Source: Pseudomonadota bacterium (GTDB lineage: Bacteria; Pseudomonadota; Alphaproteobacteria; Rhizobiales; Xanthobacteraceae). Taken from it: a stretch of DNA of 64,000 nucleotides. The stretch is from positions 1 through 64,000 of the forward strand of contig JAFAGM010000089.1 in the NCBI GenBank assembly GCA_023422775.1, read 5' to 3'. How positions within the stretch are numbered: the first letter of the stretch is position 1; every line of letters begins with the position of its first letter. Of this stretch, positions 8,799 to 16,827 are shown piece after piece. Made by a program: the position numbers and the translations under genes. The notes under the pieces were generated by a model. It had not been told where the DNA came from. It saw only the letters and a list, made by a program, of their open reading frames with translations, and searched no databases.

Positions 8799-9665
8799 CT
8801 ACTTCCCCATCGCATTGGCGATGGCGCGCCAGATCTGATCCTTCAGTGCCGTCGCCGGCGGACTTGGAATCGTCACCGCAGGCCCTTCGCGCTTCTTGCA
8901 GCCTTCCACCAGCCGCAGCACCCAGATTTCGCCGTCGGTATAATAGAGGTCGCCGCCGCCATTATGCCCGGCGATCGTGGGGCCGATTCCGGTGACCTGA
9001 TATTTGGCGTCCACCATGCCGGCGTTTTCCAGGTCGGCCGTAAGTAGTGCGCGCTCGGCGTCGAGATCGGGGCTGATATGGTGCGTGACCGCCACGGTAT
9101 ATTTGCTGACGCCGACGCCGCGATCCTCGGTGGCAGCACCAAGCCAGACCGGGCGCTGTTCTTCGCCCTTGTCCAGCACCTTCCAGTAACGCACATGGTT
9201 GCGGCGATCGGCGCTGCCCCCGATCGGCTTTTCGTAGGCGAGATCCTCGCGGCGGCCGAGATAGTAGAGATTGCTGACCGGCGCGTCCCTGTACGGCCGG
9301 TCGAGCAGCACGCTGCCGACGATCTCGATCGAGGATTTCAGCGTGATCGGATCGGCCGGATACCAGCCGGCGGCATGCATCGCGCAAACGACGTCGGCGA
9401 GATCGCCGACCAGTCCGACATTCATGGGGTCGCCGGGAATGTCTTGCCCGGTGCGTGTCACCATCGGCAGGTCGGCCAGTCCGCGCTGGTGTTCGTAATG
9501 CGTCCAGATGCCGGGCAGCACCAGGTATGCGATCAGGCCGTAGCCCGCGAGGATGAACAGCGCGAGCGTCAGCGCACGCCGCAGCCCGCCGCGTTTGGGC
9601 TTCGGGGGCAATCGCTGATCGGCCTGGAGATCGGGCAATGCGTTGCCTCTAAGAGAGTCGATCAA
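8799..9665 (-). CDS. Membrane-anchored LssY C-terminal domain protein
   Basis: The 288-residue protein has a basic N-terminus, one membrane helix (about 30-50, ALTLALFILAGYGLIAYLVL) and then a soluble domain. The domain shows the LssY_C pattern: PGDPMNVGLVGDLADVVCAM, AGWYPADPITLKSS, YRDAPVSNLYYLGRREDLAY and RRNHVRYWKV. In other bacteria this domain follows a PAP2 or DedA region in Legionella secretion-associated LssY; here it stands alone behind a single anchor. The biochemical function is not established. The start is a TTG (9665), because no ATG or GTG precedes the anchor. It is transcribed in the same direction as the nuclease-fold gene upstream (59 bp gap), so the two may be co-transcribed. 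Confidence 0.7.
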   Translation of the reverse strand: MIDSLRGNALPDLQADQRLPPKPKRGGLRRALTLALFILAGYGLIAYLVLPGIWTHYEHQRGLADLPMVTRTGQDIPGDPMNVGLVGDLADVVCAMHAAGWYPADPITLKSSIEIVGSVLLDRPYRDAPVSNLYYLGRREDLAYEKPIGGSADRRNHVRYWKVLDKGEEQRPVWLGAATEDRGVGVSKYTVAVTHHISPDLDAERALLTADLENAGMVDAKYQVTGIGPTIAGHNGGGDLYYTDGEIWVLRLVEGCKKREGPAVTIPSPPATALKDQIWRAIANAMGK

Positions 9666-9723
9666 AAAAGTATTGGCCTGGCTTCCGCCTCTCCCCGCAA
9701 GCGGGAAGCGGGAAGCGAGAAAA

Positions 9724-10455
9724 TTACCGTCTTGTCTCGCGGCAGCCGGCGGCTTCGGCCTCTTCGACCGAACAGAACCAGCGCGTCCCCTTGCTGATCT
9801 TCATTTCGATCTTCGCATACCAGCGGCTCGTCGGCTGGTGAAAGATGCATTCGCCTGAACGGTTGACGTTACCCTTGATTGTACAGTCGGGCGAGGGCGC
9901 GACCGGCCCGGATGCCGATGCCAGCAGGATTGCCCTGGCGTTCTCCGGCGGCTTGACTGCGCCGAGGATGGGGGTCTTCTTGTTGCGGACGCGCCAGTCC
10001 CACGGCGCAATGAACGCGCCCTGCCACATCCCGGCCTTGGCTTCGCGCGCGGCTTTCTCGTCCGCCTCGTAGTCGCGCGAGGCCTGCCTGAAGGCCAGCG
10101 CCCAGCCGTGCGACACCAGCCATTTCTGGATATCCTCGCCGTCGGCCTGGCATCGCGCCAGCGCGCGGCCGCGGCGATCCGTGACCGCCCTGGTCCGGCA
10201 GGTCCAGCTCTTGCCCCCGAAGCGCCTGGTCAGTTCGTCCCGCGCGGCGACGCCGCAGGTCCAGCGCTCGCCCCTGGTGTTGAGGCAGAGTTGGTCTACG
10301 GCCGGCGTGGCGATGCCTCCGAGCCGGATACGATGGTTGCCGATCAGGACCTGATCGCCTTCACGGATTTTCGGGACGCCGGTGATGTCGGCCGCTTGTG
10401 CAATGGCGGGGAGCAGCAAGAGCAGTATGGCGGCGAACCATGTCGTTGATTTCAT
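9724..10455 (-). CDS. Secreted thermonuclease-fold (SNase-like) protein
   Basis: The protein is 243 residues from ATG 10455 (a TTG lies two codons upstream). A signal peptide (STTWFAAILLLLLPAIAQA) precedes an OB-fold SNase-like domain. The stretch GDQVLIGNHRIRLGGIATPA resembles the first active-site strand (D..RLxGIDAPE), but the acidic residue after the arginine is replaced: GIATPA in place of GIDAPE. The later RGRALARCQADGEDIQKWLV and GWALAFRQASRDYEADEKAA, AREAKAGMW fit the second half of the fold. The C-terminal tail holds cysteines in DCTIKGNVNRSGECIFH and WFCSVEEAEAAGCR, an excalibur-like extension. Loss of the usual catalytic acid makes nuclease activity doubtful. Confidence 0.75.
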   Translation of the reverse strand: MKSTTWFAAILLLLLPAIAQAADITGVPKIREGDQVLIGNHRIRLGGIATPAVDQLCLNTRGERWTCGVAARDELTRRFGGKSWTCRTRAVTDRRGRALARCQADGEDIQKWLVSHGWALAFRQASRDYEADEKAAREAKAGMWQGAFIAPWDWRVRNKKTPILGAVKPPENARAILLASASGPVAPSPDCTIKGNVNRSGECIFHQPTSRWYAKIEMKISKGTRWFCSVEEAEAAGCRETRR

Positions 10456-10632
10456 CGGCAATCCCGGCAGAGGAATGATCGCAACGATTCGGCGGATTGT
10501 GCGGACAATGCGGCAGCGTTGCCAGAGCCAGACCGTGGCATTGCTTTCAACTTCCTGTCATTCGCATGGCTCCGCAAGCGCTGATTTTGCAGGGTGGGCA
10601 AGGGCGCTGTTGTGCCGTATCCGCCCCACAAC

Positions 10633-12360
10633 TCAACCCTTCACCATTGCCTTTCGCGCCAGCGCCAGCCCCATCAGCACAAAGGCCGAAGTCACCTCGG
10701 GGCCGCCGACGAGTATCCGCGTCGGTGTCTTCATCTTGTTCCACTCATAGGCCTTGTACGGCCCGTGCCGGCCGCCTTCGCCGAGATGGCTGACGATGCA
10801 GTGCAGCGCCGGCGTGAATGTCGAGATATCCGCGCCGAGATGCGCCAGCGCCATCAGCGCCAGCGCGGCGTCGAACGGGTTCATCTCGCGGGCGATCAGT
10901 TCGCCCTCGACATAGGCCAGCACCTTGCCGCGAACGAACTCGAACGTTCCGTCCGGATCGATCGTCTGCCGCGCCTGCGCCGGCAACGCCATGAACGCGG
11001 CATGGCATCGGCCGAAATAGGCGGAGTAGAGTTCCGGCAGGTAATAGATGTGCGAGCGCGGATTCCTGAACGCGCCGCTTTCCGCCAGCCGCCGCTGGAA
11101 GCCGATGATGCGATGCACCGTCTCCAGCCGCTGCGGCGTCTCGATGATCTTCCAGCGCGCGAGGTTGCGAAAACTGACTTCGAGGATGTCGAGATTGAGC
11201 GTCGGATCGAGGTCGTTGCCGTAGGGCCGCTCGCCCGCGAGATTGTCGATCCAGGTGACGACGCCGCCCTCGAAGTCGATATTGTCGTTCAACGGCACCG
11301 TGACGCGTGGCTCGTTGGCGCCCTCGCGCACCTGGTAGCCGCGGTAGAAATCCAGCAGCGGCTGATCGAGGATCGGATCGGTGGAGCCGGCCTGCGTCGC
11401 GGCCGAGAACGAGCACGCGGTGGTGTCGCAGTCCGGCACGTAGATGCCGAAGCCGAGATCCTGCTTGATCTGCGAAAAGAACCTGGAGAAGCGCGGATGC
11501 GGCAGCGGCGCCAGCGCGGTGACGACCCGCACCGTCGAGCCGTCATGCGAGGACACTTCCTCGGCCGAGGTCTTCAGGCAGAAATCCACCATCTCCGCGA
11601 TCGCGTGCTTCGAGGCCGTGGCTTCGTCCGCCGACGCCAGTCCGGTCTCGACATAGCTCAACAGCGCCTCGGTGAAGAAGGCGTCGTAATAGGCCGAGCG
11701 GTGGCGGATCTGCATCGGCTGCCACATCGGCTCGGCGATCCCCGTCCAGGGCGGGTTGATCAGCGCCTGTGCCGGCGAATGCGCGATGAAGATCCGCGCC
11801 AGGCTGAACAGCAGCGTCGAATTCTTGTAGCCGCGCGAGTTCAGCCCGGTCAGCGCGGCCACCATCTCGCGCCCGCCCATGTCGGGGTCGCCGATCAGGT
11901 TGAACGCGGCATAAGTCGGGATGAAGCCGTTGCGGTCGAACGAGCGCAGCAGGTGCGTGCCGCAGCGGCGGATCACCCTCTCGATCGCGGTCAGATCGGG
12001 CGCCCTCGCCGGCCCCGCGGCGGGTCCGGGCCGGGGGTGGCGCACATTGATGTCGGCCATCAGCTCGGCGACCGGGGCGCCGACCGCGGCCCAGTCCGGC
12101 TCGGCATCGTCGCGCGCCCGCCTCAACGCTTCGCGCAGCGCCTGGAGGCGGCCCCCGTCGCGAAGGGCCGGTAGCCCGGTGCGGCGGAGCAGCGGCCGCA
12201 GTGCCGGATTGCCCAGCGCCGTGCGATAGAATTTTCCAAGATGCGGGTCGCCGCCGCGATACTTCAGCAGCACCGGGTCGCAGACATCGTAGAGCGAAGG
12301 GCCGTCTTTCCGGACGGTCAGGGCGCGAAAGGCCGCGCCGGCGATCGATTGGATGCCCAT
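10633..12360 (-). CDS. Unknown protein, 575 residues, probably all-helical toroid
   Basis: I do not recognise a named family. The protein has no signal peptide or membrane helix and begins MGIQSIAGAAFRALTVRKDG. It is rich in helical segments that repeat aromatic and small-residue patterns (YYDAFFTEALLSYVETGLAS, HIYYLPELYSAYFGRCHAAF, NPFDAALALMALAHLGAD). This recalls the alpha/alpha-toroid of prenyltransferase or terpene-cyclase folds, and the AEMVDFCLKTSAEE and LALMALAHLGAD helices fit that. No DxDD or DDxxD catalytic motif was seen, so a cyclase call is not supported. The gene is divergent from the pseudo-caspase at 12779, with a perfect Crp-type palindrome in the shared upstream region. Confidence 0.6.
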   Translation of the reverse strand: MGIQSIAGAAFRALTVRKDGPSLYDVCDPVLLKYRGGDPHLGKFYRTALGNPALRPLLRRTGLPALRDGGRLQALREALRRARDDAEPDWAAVGAPVAELMADINVRHPRPGPAAGPARAPDLTAIERVIRRCGTHLLRSFDRNGFIPTYAAFNLIGDPDMGGREMVAALTGLNSRGYKNSTLLFSLARIFIAHSPAQALINPPWTGIAEPMWQPMQIRHRSAYYDAFFTEALLSYVETGLASADEATASKHAIAEMVDFCLKTSAEEVSSHDGSTVRVVTALAPLPHPRFSRFFSQIKQDLGFGIYVPDCDTTACSFSAATQAGSTDPILDQPLLDFYRGYQVREGANEPRVTVPLNDNIDFEGGVVTWIDNLAGERPYGNDLDPTLNLDILEVSFRNLARWKIIETPQRLETVHRIIGFQRRLAESGAFRNPRSHIYYLPELYSAYFGRCHAAFMALPAQARQTIDPDGTFEFVRGKVLAYVEGELIAREMNPFDAALALMALAHLGADISTFTPALHCIVSHLGEGGRHGPYKAYEWNKMKTPTRILVGGPEVTSAFVLMGLALARKAMVKG

Positions 12361-12778
12361 GCTTTAGTCTTTCCGCCGGAACGGTGAAGGTAAGGCCGCG
12401 TTAAGCATGATCGGCGGAGGCCGGCATGCCGGCTTTCGCTGCGATCAGGCTCGATGGAGAGTCCAAACGGCCACCGCAGGCCCGAGAAGGCCCGCAAGCC
12501 CTTGAAAAGTATACGAATCCGCAGGAAACGCAAATGTGACAAAAGTCACATAGGGGAATTTAACTTCCCACCATTATCCCCGGCAATTGGGTCCATGCGT
12601 CGAATGAGGTTGTCGGGGAGACCCCTACAGGCTAAAGGATCGGTTGTTGCGGTGCCGCAAATTGATCGCAATTCGACGGCACACACCCGGCAACCCCTGA
12701 AACCTCGAAGGTAGATCACGCGACTAACTGCCGCGTCTTGTTTGGTGCCTTCTGGACAAACTTGGGAATTGTATCGCG
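12361..12778. other. 418-bp divergent intergenic region
   Basis: No coding frame with recognisable content was found. The region separates the 575-residue unknown gene from the pseudo-caspase gene and holds a perfect TGTGA-N6-TCACA site. It is more AT-rich around 12510-12580 than the flanking genes, as expected for divergent promoters. Confidence 0.6.
12534..12551. promoter_or_regulatory. Perfect Crp-type binding site
   Basis: ATGTGAC-AAAA-GTCACAT is a perfect 7+7 palindrome and an exact match to TGTGA-N6-TCACA. It lies 228 bp upstream of the pseudo-caspase start and 174 bp upstream of the divergent unknown gene. A Crp-like protein with the matching recognition residues is encoded at 23903. 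Confidence 0.65.
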
Positions 12779-13615
12779 ATGAACCTCGGTATTGCCCGCA
12801 TCTCCCGCCGCACCGTCACCATTGCCGTTGCCTTCGCCGGCCTGGTGTCGCTCGTGCTCGGCGCCCATGCGGCGCTGAACAAGCGTTCGCTCGATGCCGC
12901 CAAGACGATCGCGACCGAGCATACCGGCTCGATCGGCCAGACGGCGCGCGTTGCCCTCGTGATCGGCAATGGTCACTATCCGGACGCGTCCGCGCCGCTG
13001 GCCCAGCCCATCAATGACGCGCGCGGCCTCACCGCTGCGTTGCGCGGCAACGGGTTCGACGTCGATGTCGTCGAGGACGCCACCCGGGACGACATGGATC
13101 GGGCCATCGCCCGGCTCAAGGACAAGATCAAGCCCGACACCGTGGTGATGCTGTTCTTCGGCGGCTACGGCGTTCAGGTCGGCCGCGAGAGCTTCATGAT
13201 CCCGGTCGATGCGCGGATCTGGAAGGAAGCCGATGTCCGCCGCGACGGCGTCAGCATCGAGCAGGTGCTGGACGCGATGACCGAGAAGGGCGCCAAGGCC
13301 AAGCTGGTCGTCGTCGACGCTTCCCGCCGCAATCCCTATGAGCGCCGCTTCCGCTCCTACTCGCACGGGCTGGCGCCGATCTCGGTACCGGAGAACGCGC
13401 TGATCCTGACCTCGGCAACGCCGGGCAAGGTGGCCGATGACGGCAATGGCCAGTACAGCGTGCTGGTGACCGAGTTGCTCAACAATTTGAATTCGCAGTC
13501 CGGCGCGGCCACCGCGTTCAACAAGACCCGCATCTCGGTTTCCCGTGCCTCCGACGGCGAGCAGGTACCCCAGGTCTCGTCGTCGCTGCTGGAAGACGTC
13601 CGCATCGGCGGGTAA
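12779..13615 (+). CDS. Caspase-like protein lacking the catalytic dyad
   Basis: The 278-residue protein has an N-terminal membrane anchor (TVTIAVAFAGLVSLVLGAHA), then a peptidase C14 caspase-like p20 domain from VALVIGNGHYPDASAPLAQP onward. PINDARGLTAALRGNGFDVD and the later DSFMIPVD-like ESFMIPVDARIW stretch are typical metacaspase/caspase landmarks. In active members the histidine is in SGHG and the cysteine in DACR. Here the equivalent positions read FFGGYGVQ (His to Tyr) and VVVDASRRNP (Cys to Ser), so proteolysis is not expected. A homologue with the same substitutions is at 30137. It may act as a protein-binding scaffold in the periplasm or at the membrane. Confidence 0.82.
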   Translation: MNLGIARISRRTVTIAVAFAGLVSLVLGAHAALNKRSLDAAKTIATEHTGSIGQTARVALVIGNGHYPDASAPLAQPINDARGLTAALRGNGFDVDVVEDATRDDMDRAIARLKDKIKPDTVVMLFFGGYGVQVGRESFMIPVDARIWKEADVRRDGVSIEQVLDAMTEKGAKAKLVVVDASRRNPYERRFRSYSHGLAPISVPENALILTSATPGKVADDGNGQYSVLVTELLNNLNSQSGAATAFNKTRISVSRASDGEQVPQVSSSLLEDVRIGG

Positions 13616-13628
13616 GGCCCAACTCCAT

Positions 13629-13747
13629 CGTCGTCCCTGCGAACGCAGGGACCCATACCGCGTGATTTATCGATGGGGCGCGGTAGCCAATACCGTATCA
13701 CATAACGAGGCCGCGGCGTATGGGCCCCTGCGTTGGCAGGGGCGACG
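13629..13747. repeat. Palindromic intergenic repeat, family D full copy
   Basis: CGTCGTCCCTGCGAACGCAG ... CCCCTGCGTTGGCAGGGGCG form the two arms, with an AT-richer centre containing ACCGCG and its complement. Partial copies are at 7344 and 18890. Located between convergent genes. Confidence 0.75.
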
Positions 13748-13764
13748 GCGAGAGTTATTCCCGC

Positions 13765-14676
13765 TTACTTCACATCCGCGCTCGCCGTCACCGGCCGCAC
13801 CGGATCGCCCTCGCGCAGCAGCGCGCCGGCGCGCGCCACGACGATGTCGCCTTCCTGCAGCCCGGAGGTGATCTCGACCTGGCCGGCCGACATCAATCCA
13901 GTTTCCACGCGTCGCGTCTCGACGCGCGCGCGCCGCACCACCTGCACCACGGTGCCGGCGGAGCCGTAGAGGATGGCGGTGAGCGGCACCGAGACGCCGC
14001 AGCTCTGTCCGGTCTTGATCTGCGCGCGGCCGGACGAGTTCACCAGCAGGCGGCGATTGGTGGTGACGCCGACGAACACCTGCGCAAGCTGGCTGTTCGG
14101 CTCGACGGTGGTGGACAGCCGCCGCACCTTTCCATCGACCTCGCCGGCGCCGATCACCTTGATCCGCGCGGTCTGGTTGACGGCAAGCTTCGCGATGTCG
14201 CGCGTCGGCACCATGCCGACCAGGTCGAACTCGCTGCGCGCGATGATCGAGAACAGCGCTTCGCCCTTGCCGGAGGCGAGCGCGCCGACGGAAGCGGTCG
14301 TTGCCGAGATGATGCCTGCTACCGGCGCCTGAACCGAGATCTGCCCGCCTTCGGGAGGCGTCAGCCGCGCCAGCACCTGGCCAGCGGTGACGGTATCGCC
14401 CGCATCCACCATCACCTCGGCGACCTTCAGGCCCATCCGCTCTGGCCGCACCTGGCTTTCCTCGCGTGGAATGATGGTGCCGGACACCTCGACGATATTG
14501 GCGAAACAGGCTTTCGCGGCCTTGAGCACGGTAACGGCCGCACCCTTCGGCGCCGCCGGATCGGGATCGTCTGCCGCGGCGAGGCCTGCGGAGCAGGACA
14601 GGCAGAGCATGCCTGCTGCGATGAAGGGAGCCAGCATCCGTGAATGGTCGCGCGTGCGCAGTGTGGTCATCAGCAT
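13765..14676 (-). CDS. RND-type periplasmic adaptor (membrane fusion protein), orphan
   Basis: HlyD/RND adaptor of about 303 residues. A frame extends 28 codons upstream to a TTG, but ATG 14676 or 14670 precedes a proper signal peptide (MLAPFIAAGMLCLSCSAGLA). Landmarks are the beta-barrel/lipoyl segments: VEVSGTIIPREESQVRPERM, VMVDAGDTVTAGQVLARL and the second half-lipoyl APVAGIISATTASVGALASG, then GLQEGDIVVARAGALLREGD at the end. It resembles the adaptor at 28229 (shared KACF/NACF and QSCGVSVP/RSCGVAVP motifs), but no pump gene is adjacent. The upstream alpha/beta hydrolase gene overlaps the longer TTG frame, so the two may be one transcript. Confidence 0.82.
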   Translation of the reverse strand: MLMTTLRTRDHSRMLAPFIAAGMLCLSCSAGLAAADDPDPAAPKGAAVTVLKAAKACFANIVEVSGTIIPREESQVRPERMGLKVAEVMVDAGDTVTAGQVLARLTPPEGGQISVQAPVAGIISATTASVGALASGKGEALFSIIARSEFDLVGMVPTRDIAKLAVNQTARIKVIGAGEVDGKVRRLSTTVEPNSQLAQVFVGVTTNRRLLVNSSGRAQIKTGQSCGVSVPLTAILYGSAGTVVQVVRRARVETRRVETGLMSAGQVEITSGLQEGDIVVARAGALLREGDPVRPVTASADVK

Positions 14677-14756
14677 TTCGTTCCCGGTTTCGGCTCTAAC
14701 CGATACCAGAAGGCCGACGGGAGCGCCAAGCGCCAAGAATGTCGCTCCCGCCGACG

Positions 14757-15626
14757 TCAAACCTCCGTCAGGCTGACGGCTACCGCCGGCGCCGCCTCGA
14801 CCGCCAGCGGAACGGCGGCGAGTTCGTCGGCGCGGACGATATGCCGCGCGATCGCGGGATTGACCGTTGAGGCATGGGTCAGCGGCAGCATATGGCCGGC
14901 GCCCGGCAAATGTCGGACCTCGGCGCCATCGATGATCGCGCCGAGCCGCTGCACGATGCGCTGGGTGAAGTAAGGCGACAGCCCGCCTGAAAGCAAAAGC
15001 GCCGGAACGCGAAGCGAGGCCGCAGCAGAGGCGACATTCTCTTCCGCGAACGCCGCCTGGAAGTCGAACACGAGCTTGTCGGCGCGCTCGATCATGCGCA
15101 GCCGCGCGCCGGCCGGCACCGGATCCTGCGGACCGGAGCCGTTCCAGAACGCGGTGAACATGTCGATCGCCTCGACCACCGATCCGTTCCAGATGTCCTC
15201 GGTAACGTCACGCGTGACCTGCGCGAACCGCGCGTAAAGCCGCCGGTCGGCATCGCGGTCACACAACAGCGTCGGCAGCACCGGCTCTATCAGCGTCAGG
15301 CTGCGCACCCGGTGCGCGAACGCAGAGGCGGTCGCGATCCTGAACGCAATCGCGCCGCCATAGGAATGGCCGACGAGATGGATTGGTCCTTCCGCATCGT
15401 TGAGCGTGCCGCTCAGGCATCGGACTTCCTCCGCGAGCGTCAGCGGCAGTTCCAGCGCGCAGCCGTTGGCGCTGTAGCCCGAAATATCGGGGGCGAAGAA
15501 CCGATGGCTGCGACCGAGTTCATCGGCGAGCGCCTTCCATTGGCGGCCTGAACCGAGCGAGCAGTGCAGGGCGACGACGCAGGCCTTGCCGCGATCCGCG
15601 CGCGGGATTTGAACAATATTATTCAT
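14757..15626 (-). CDS. Alpha/beta-fold hydrolase
   Basis: The 289-residue protein has the classic alpha/beta-hydrolase layout: an oxyanion region in VALHCSLGSGRQWKALADEL, the nucleophile elbow HLVGHSYGGAIAFRIA, a probable acid in LLLSGGLSPYFTQRI, and the catalytic histidine in LPGAGHMLPLTHAS. No signal peptide is visible. Substrate cannot be assigned; the family includes esterases, dehalogenases and haloperoxidase-like enzymes. It is followed closely by the orphan RND adaptor. The upstream methyltransferase is separate by about 110 bp that includes the tandem 25-bp duplication. Confidence 0.85.
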   Translation of the reverse strand: MNNIVQIPRADRGKACVVALHCSLGSGRQWKALADELGRSHRFFAPDISGYSANGCALELPLTLAEEVRCLSGTLNDAEGPIHLVGHSYGGAIAFRIATASAFAHRVRSLTLIEPVLPTLLCDRDADRRLYARFAQVTRDVTEDIWNGSVVEAIDMFTAFWNGSGPQDPVPAGARLRMIERADKLVFDFQAAFAEENVASAAASLRVPALLLSGGLSPYFTQRIVQRLGAIIDGAEVRHLPGAGHMLPLTHASTVNPAIARHIVRADELAAVPLAVEAAPAVAVSLTEV

Positions 15627-15700
15627 CGAAATGATCCCTGATTAATGGACGGGAATTCTTCGGCGAGGCCAGGCCATGGCCCCGCAACAATTGTCGGCGC

Positions 15701-15750
15701 GCCCGTCTCACCGCTTGGTGATGACGCCCGTCTCACCGCTTGGTGATGAC
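15701..15750. repeat. Exact 25-bp tandem duplication across a stop codon
   Basis: Two identical, adjacent 25-bp units at 15701-15725 and 15726-15750, each beginning GCCCGTCTCACCGC. The methyltransferase stop codon (15733-15735) lies in the second copy, so the other copy is an untranslated duplicate of the last codons. Confidence 0.9.
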
Positions 15751-16593
15751 GACCTCGAGATATTCGCCGGGCACGACCATGGTGCCGTCGTCGGACTTGT
15801 TCATGCGAACGATCAGGGCATTCAGGTCGTTGTGCAGTTCTTCCTGCTTCGCCGGCTCGAGCGCTGCGAACGCCTTCAGCACCGGGCCGTAATAGGTCTT
15901 GAACACGTCGAGGAAGTGCGCCGCCGAGCGATAGCGGAAATTGAACATGCGCGATTCCGCCTTGATCGAGCTGGCCCCTGCGTCGAACATTTCGGTCAGC
16001 CGCGCGCGTGTCCCCCACAGCGCCGGCGATTTGGCGCCTGCGGGCGGCGGCAGGTATTTGCCGAGCGTCTTGAAGACCTGTCCAATGAAGCCTTCCGGCG
16101 TCCAGTTCGCCAGCCCGATCTGGCCCCTGGGCTTGCAGACCCGCAGCAGTTCGGCGGCCGCGCGGTCCTGGTTCGGCGTGAACATGACGCCGAAAGTGGA
16201 GAGCACGGTGTCGAAGCCGGCATCGTCGAAGGGGAGGTTTTCCGCGTCGGCTTCCCTGAATTGGACCTCCATGCCTTCGGCGGCGGCGCGCGCCCGGCCG
16301 CGCTCCAGCAGCGCCGGCACGTAGTCGGTCGAGGTGACGTCGCACCACCGCCGCGCCGCGGCCAGCGTCGCCATGCCGTTGCCGGCGGCGACATCGAGCA
16401 CCTTCGATCCGGCCTTGAGATCGAGCGCCTCGCAGAGCTCTTCGCCGACGATCTGCAGCGTCGAGCCCACGATGGCGTAATTGCCGGACGACCATGCGGC
16501 CTGTTGACGCGTCATGAGGGCAGCGAGGTCGAGGGCGGGTGGGGCGGGAGCGGCCTGGGTCTGGGTTGCTGCAGTCGCTGTCTGGGCGGCCAT
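15733..16593 (-). CDS. Class I SAM-dependent methyltransferase
   Basis: The 286-residue protein has an Ala/Pro/Gln-rich N-terminal stretch of about 30 residues. A UbiE/Methyltransf_11-like Rossmann domain follows: motif I VLDVAAGNGMATLAAARR, motif II TSTDYVPALLERGRARA, motif III-type ADAENLPFDDAGFDTVLSTF and the post-motif PRGQIGLANWTPEGFIGQVF. The C-terminal part carries the substrate-facing helices. This layout is common in small-molecule methyltransferases of unknown substrate. The gene is divergent from the CadC-like regulator at 16828. The last codons (VVITKR) are duplicated as DNA just beyond the stop. Confidence 0.85.
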   Translation of the reverse strand: MAAQTATAATQTQAAPAPPALDLAALMTRQQAAWSSGNYAIVGSTLQIVGEELCEALDLKAGSKVLDVAAGNGMATLAAARRWCDVTSTDYVPALLERGRARAAAEGMEVQFREADAENLPFDDAGFDTVLSTFGVMFTPNQDRAAAELLRVCKPRGQIGLANWTPEGFIGQVFKTLGKYLPPPAGAKSPALWGTRARLTEMFDAGASSIKAESRMFNFRYRSAAHFLDVFKTYYGPVLKAFAALEPAKQEELHNDLNALIVRMNKSDDGTMVVPGEYLEVVITKR

Positions 16594-16734
16594 CGGGGTC
16601 TCCTTCCTGGTTCATGCGGCCACGGAAGCGGGCCGCGAATGAACCAAAGATGACCCTGTCAGGACCTAAAGACTGTGATGCGGGGCTGATTTTGCCTTGA
16701 GGCGCCCCTGATTTTTCAGTGAGATTTCTATTTT

Positions 16735-16750
16735 TGTGACATCCCGCACA
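16735..16750. promoter_or_regulatory. Probable Crp-type site, one mismatch
   Basis: TGTGACATCCCGCACA matches TGTGA-N6-TCACA except for G instead of T at the start of the right half. It is centred about 85 bp upstream of the CadC-like gene's GTG. Confidence 0.4.
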
Positions 16751-16827
16751 GGAGGCGGCGGGGAAATTCGATCTACCTCAGCCCCGCGGGACGAAGTGAC
16801 CTATGATATTTCAACCGGGATGAAGTC

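Noticed and set aside
10594..12174. 526-codon open frame on the plus strand
   Set aside because: Shadow of the 575-residue minus-strand gene; its Arg/His-rich content without hydrophobic cores argues against a real protein.
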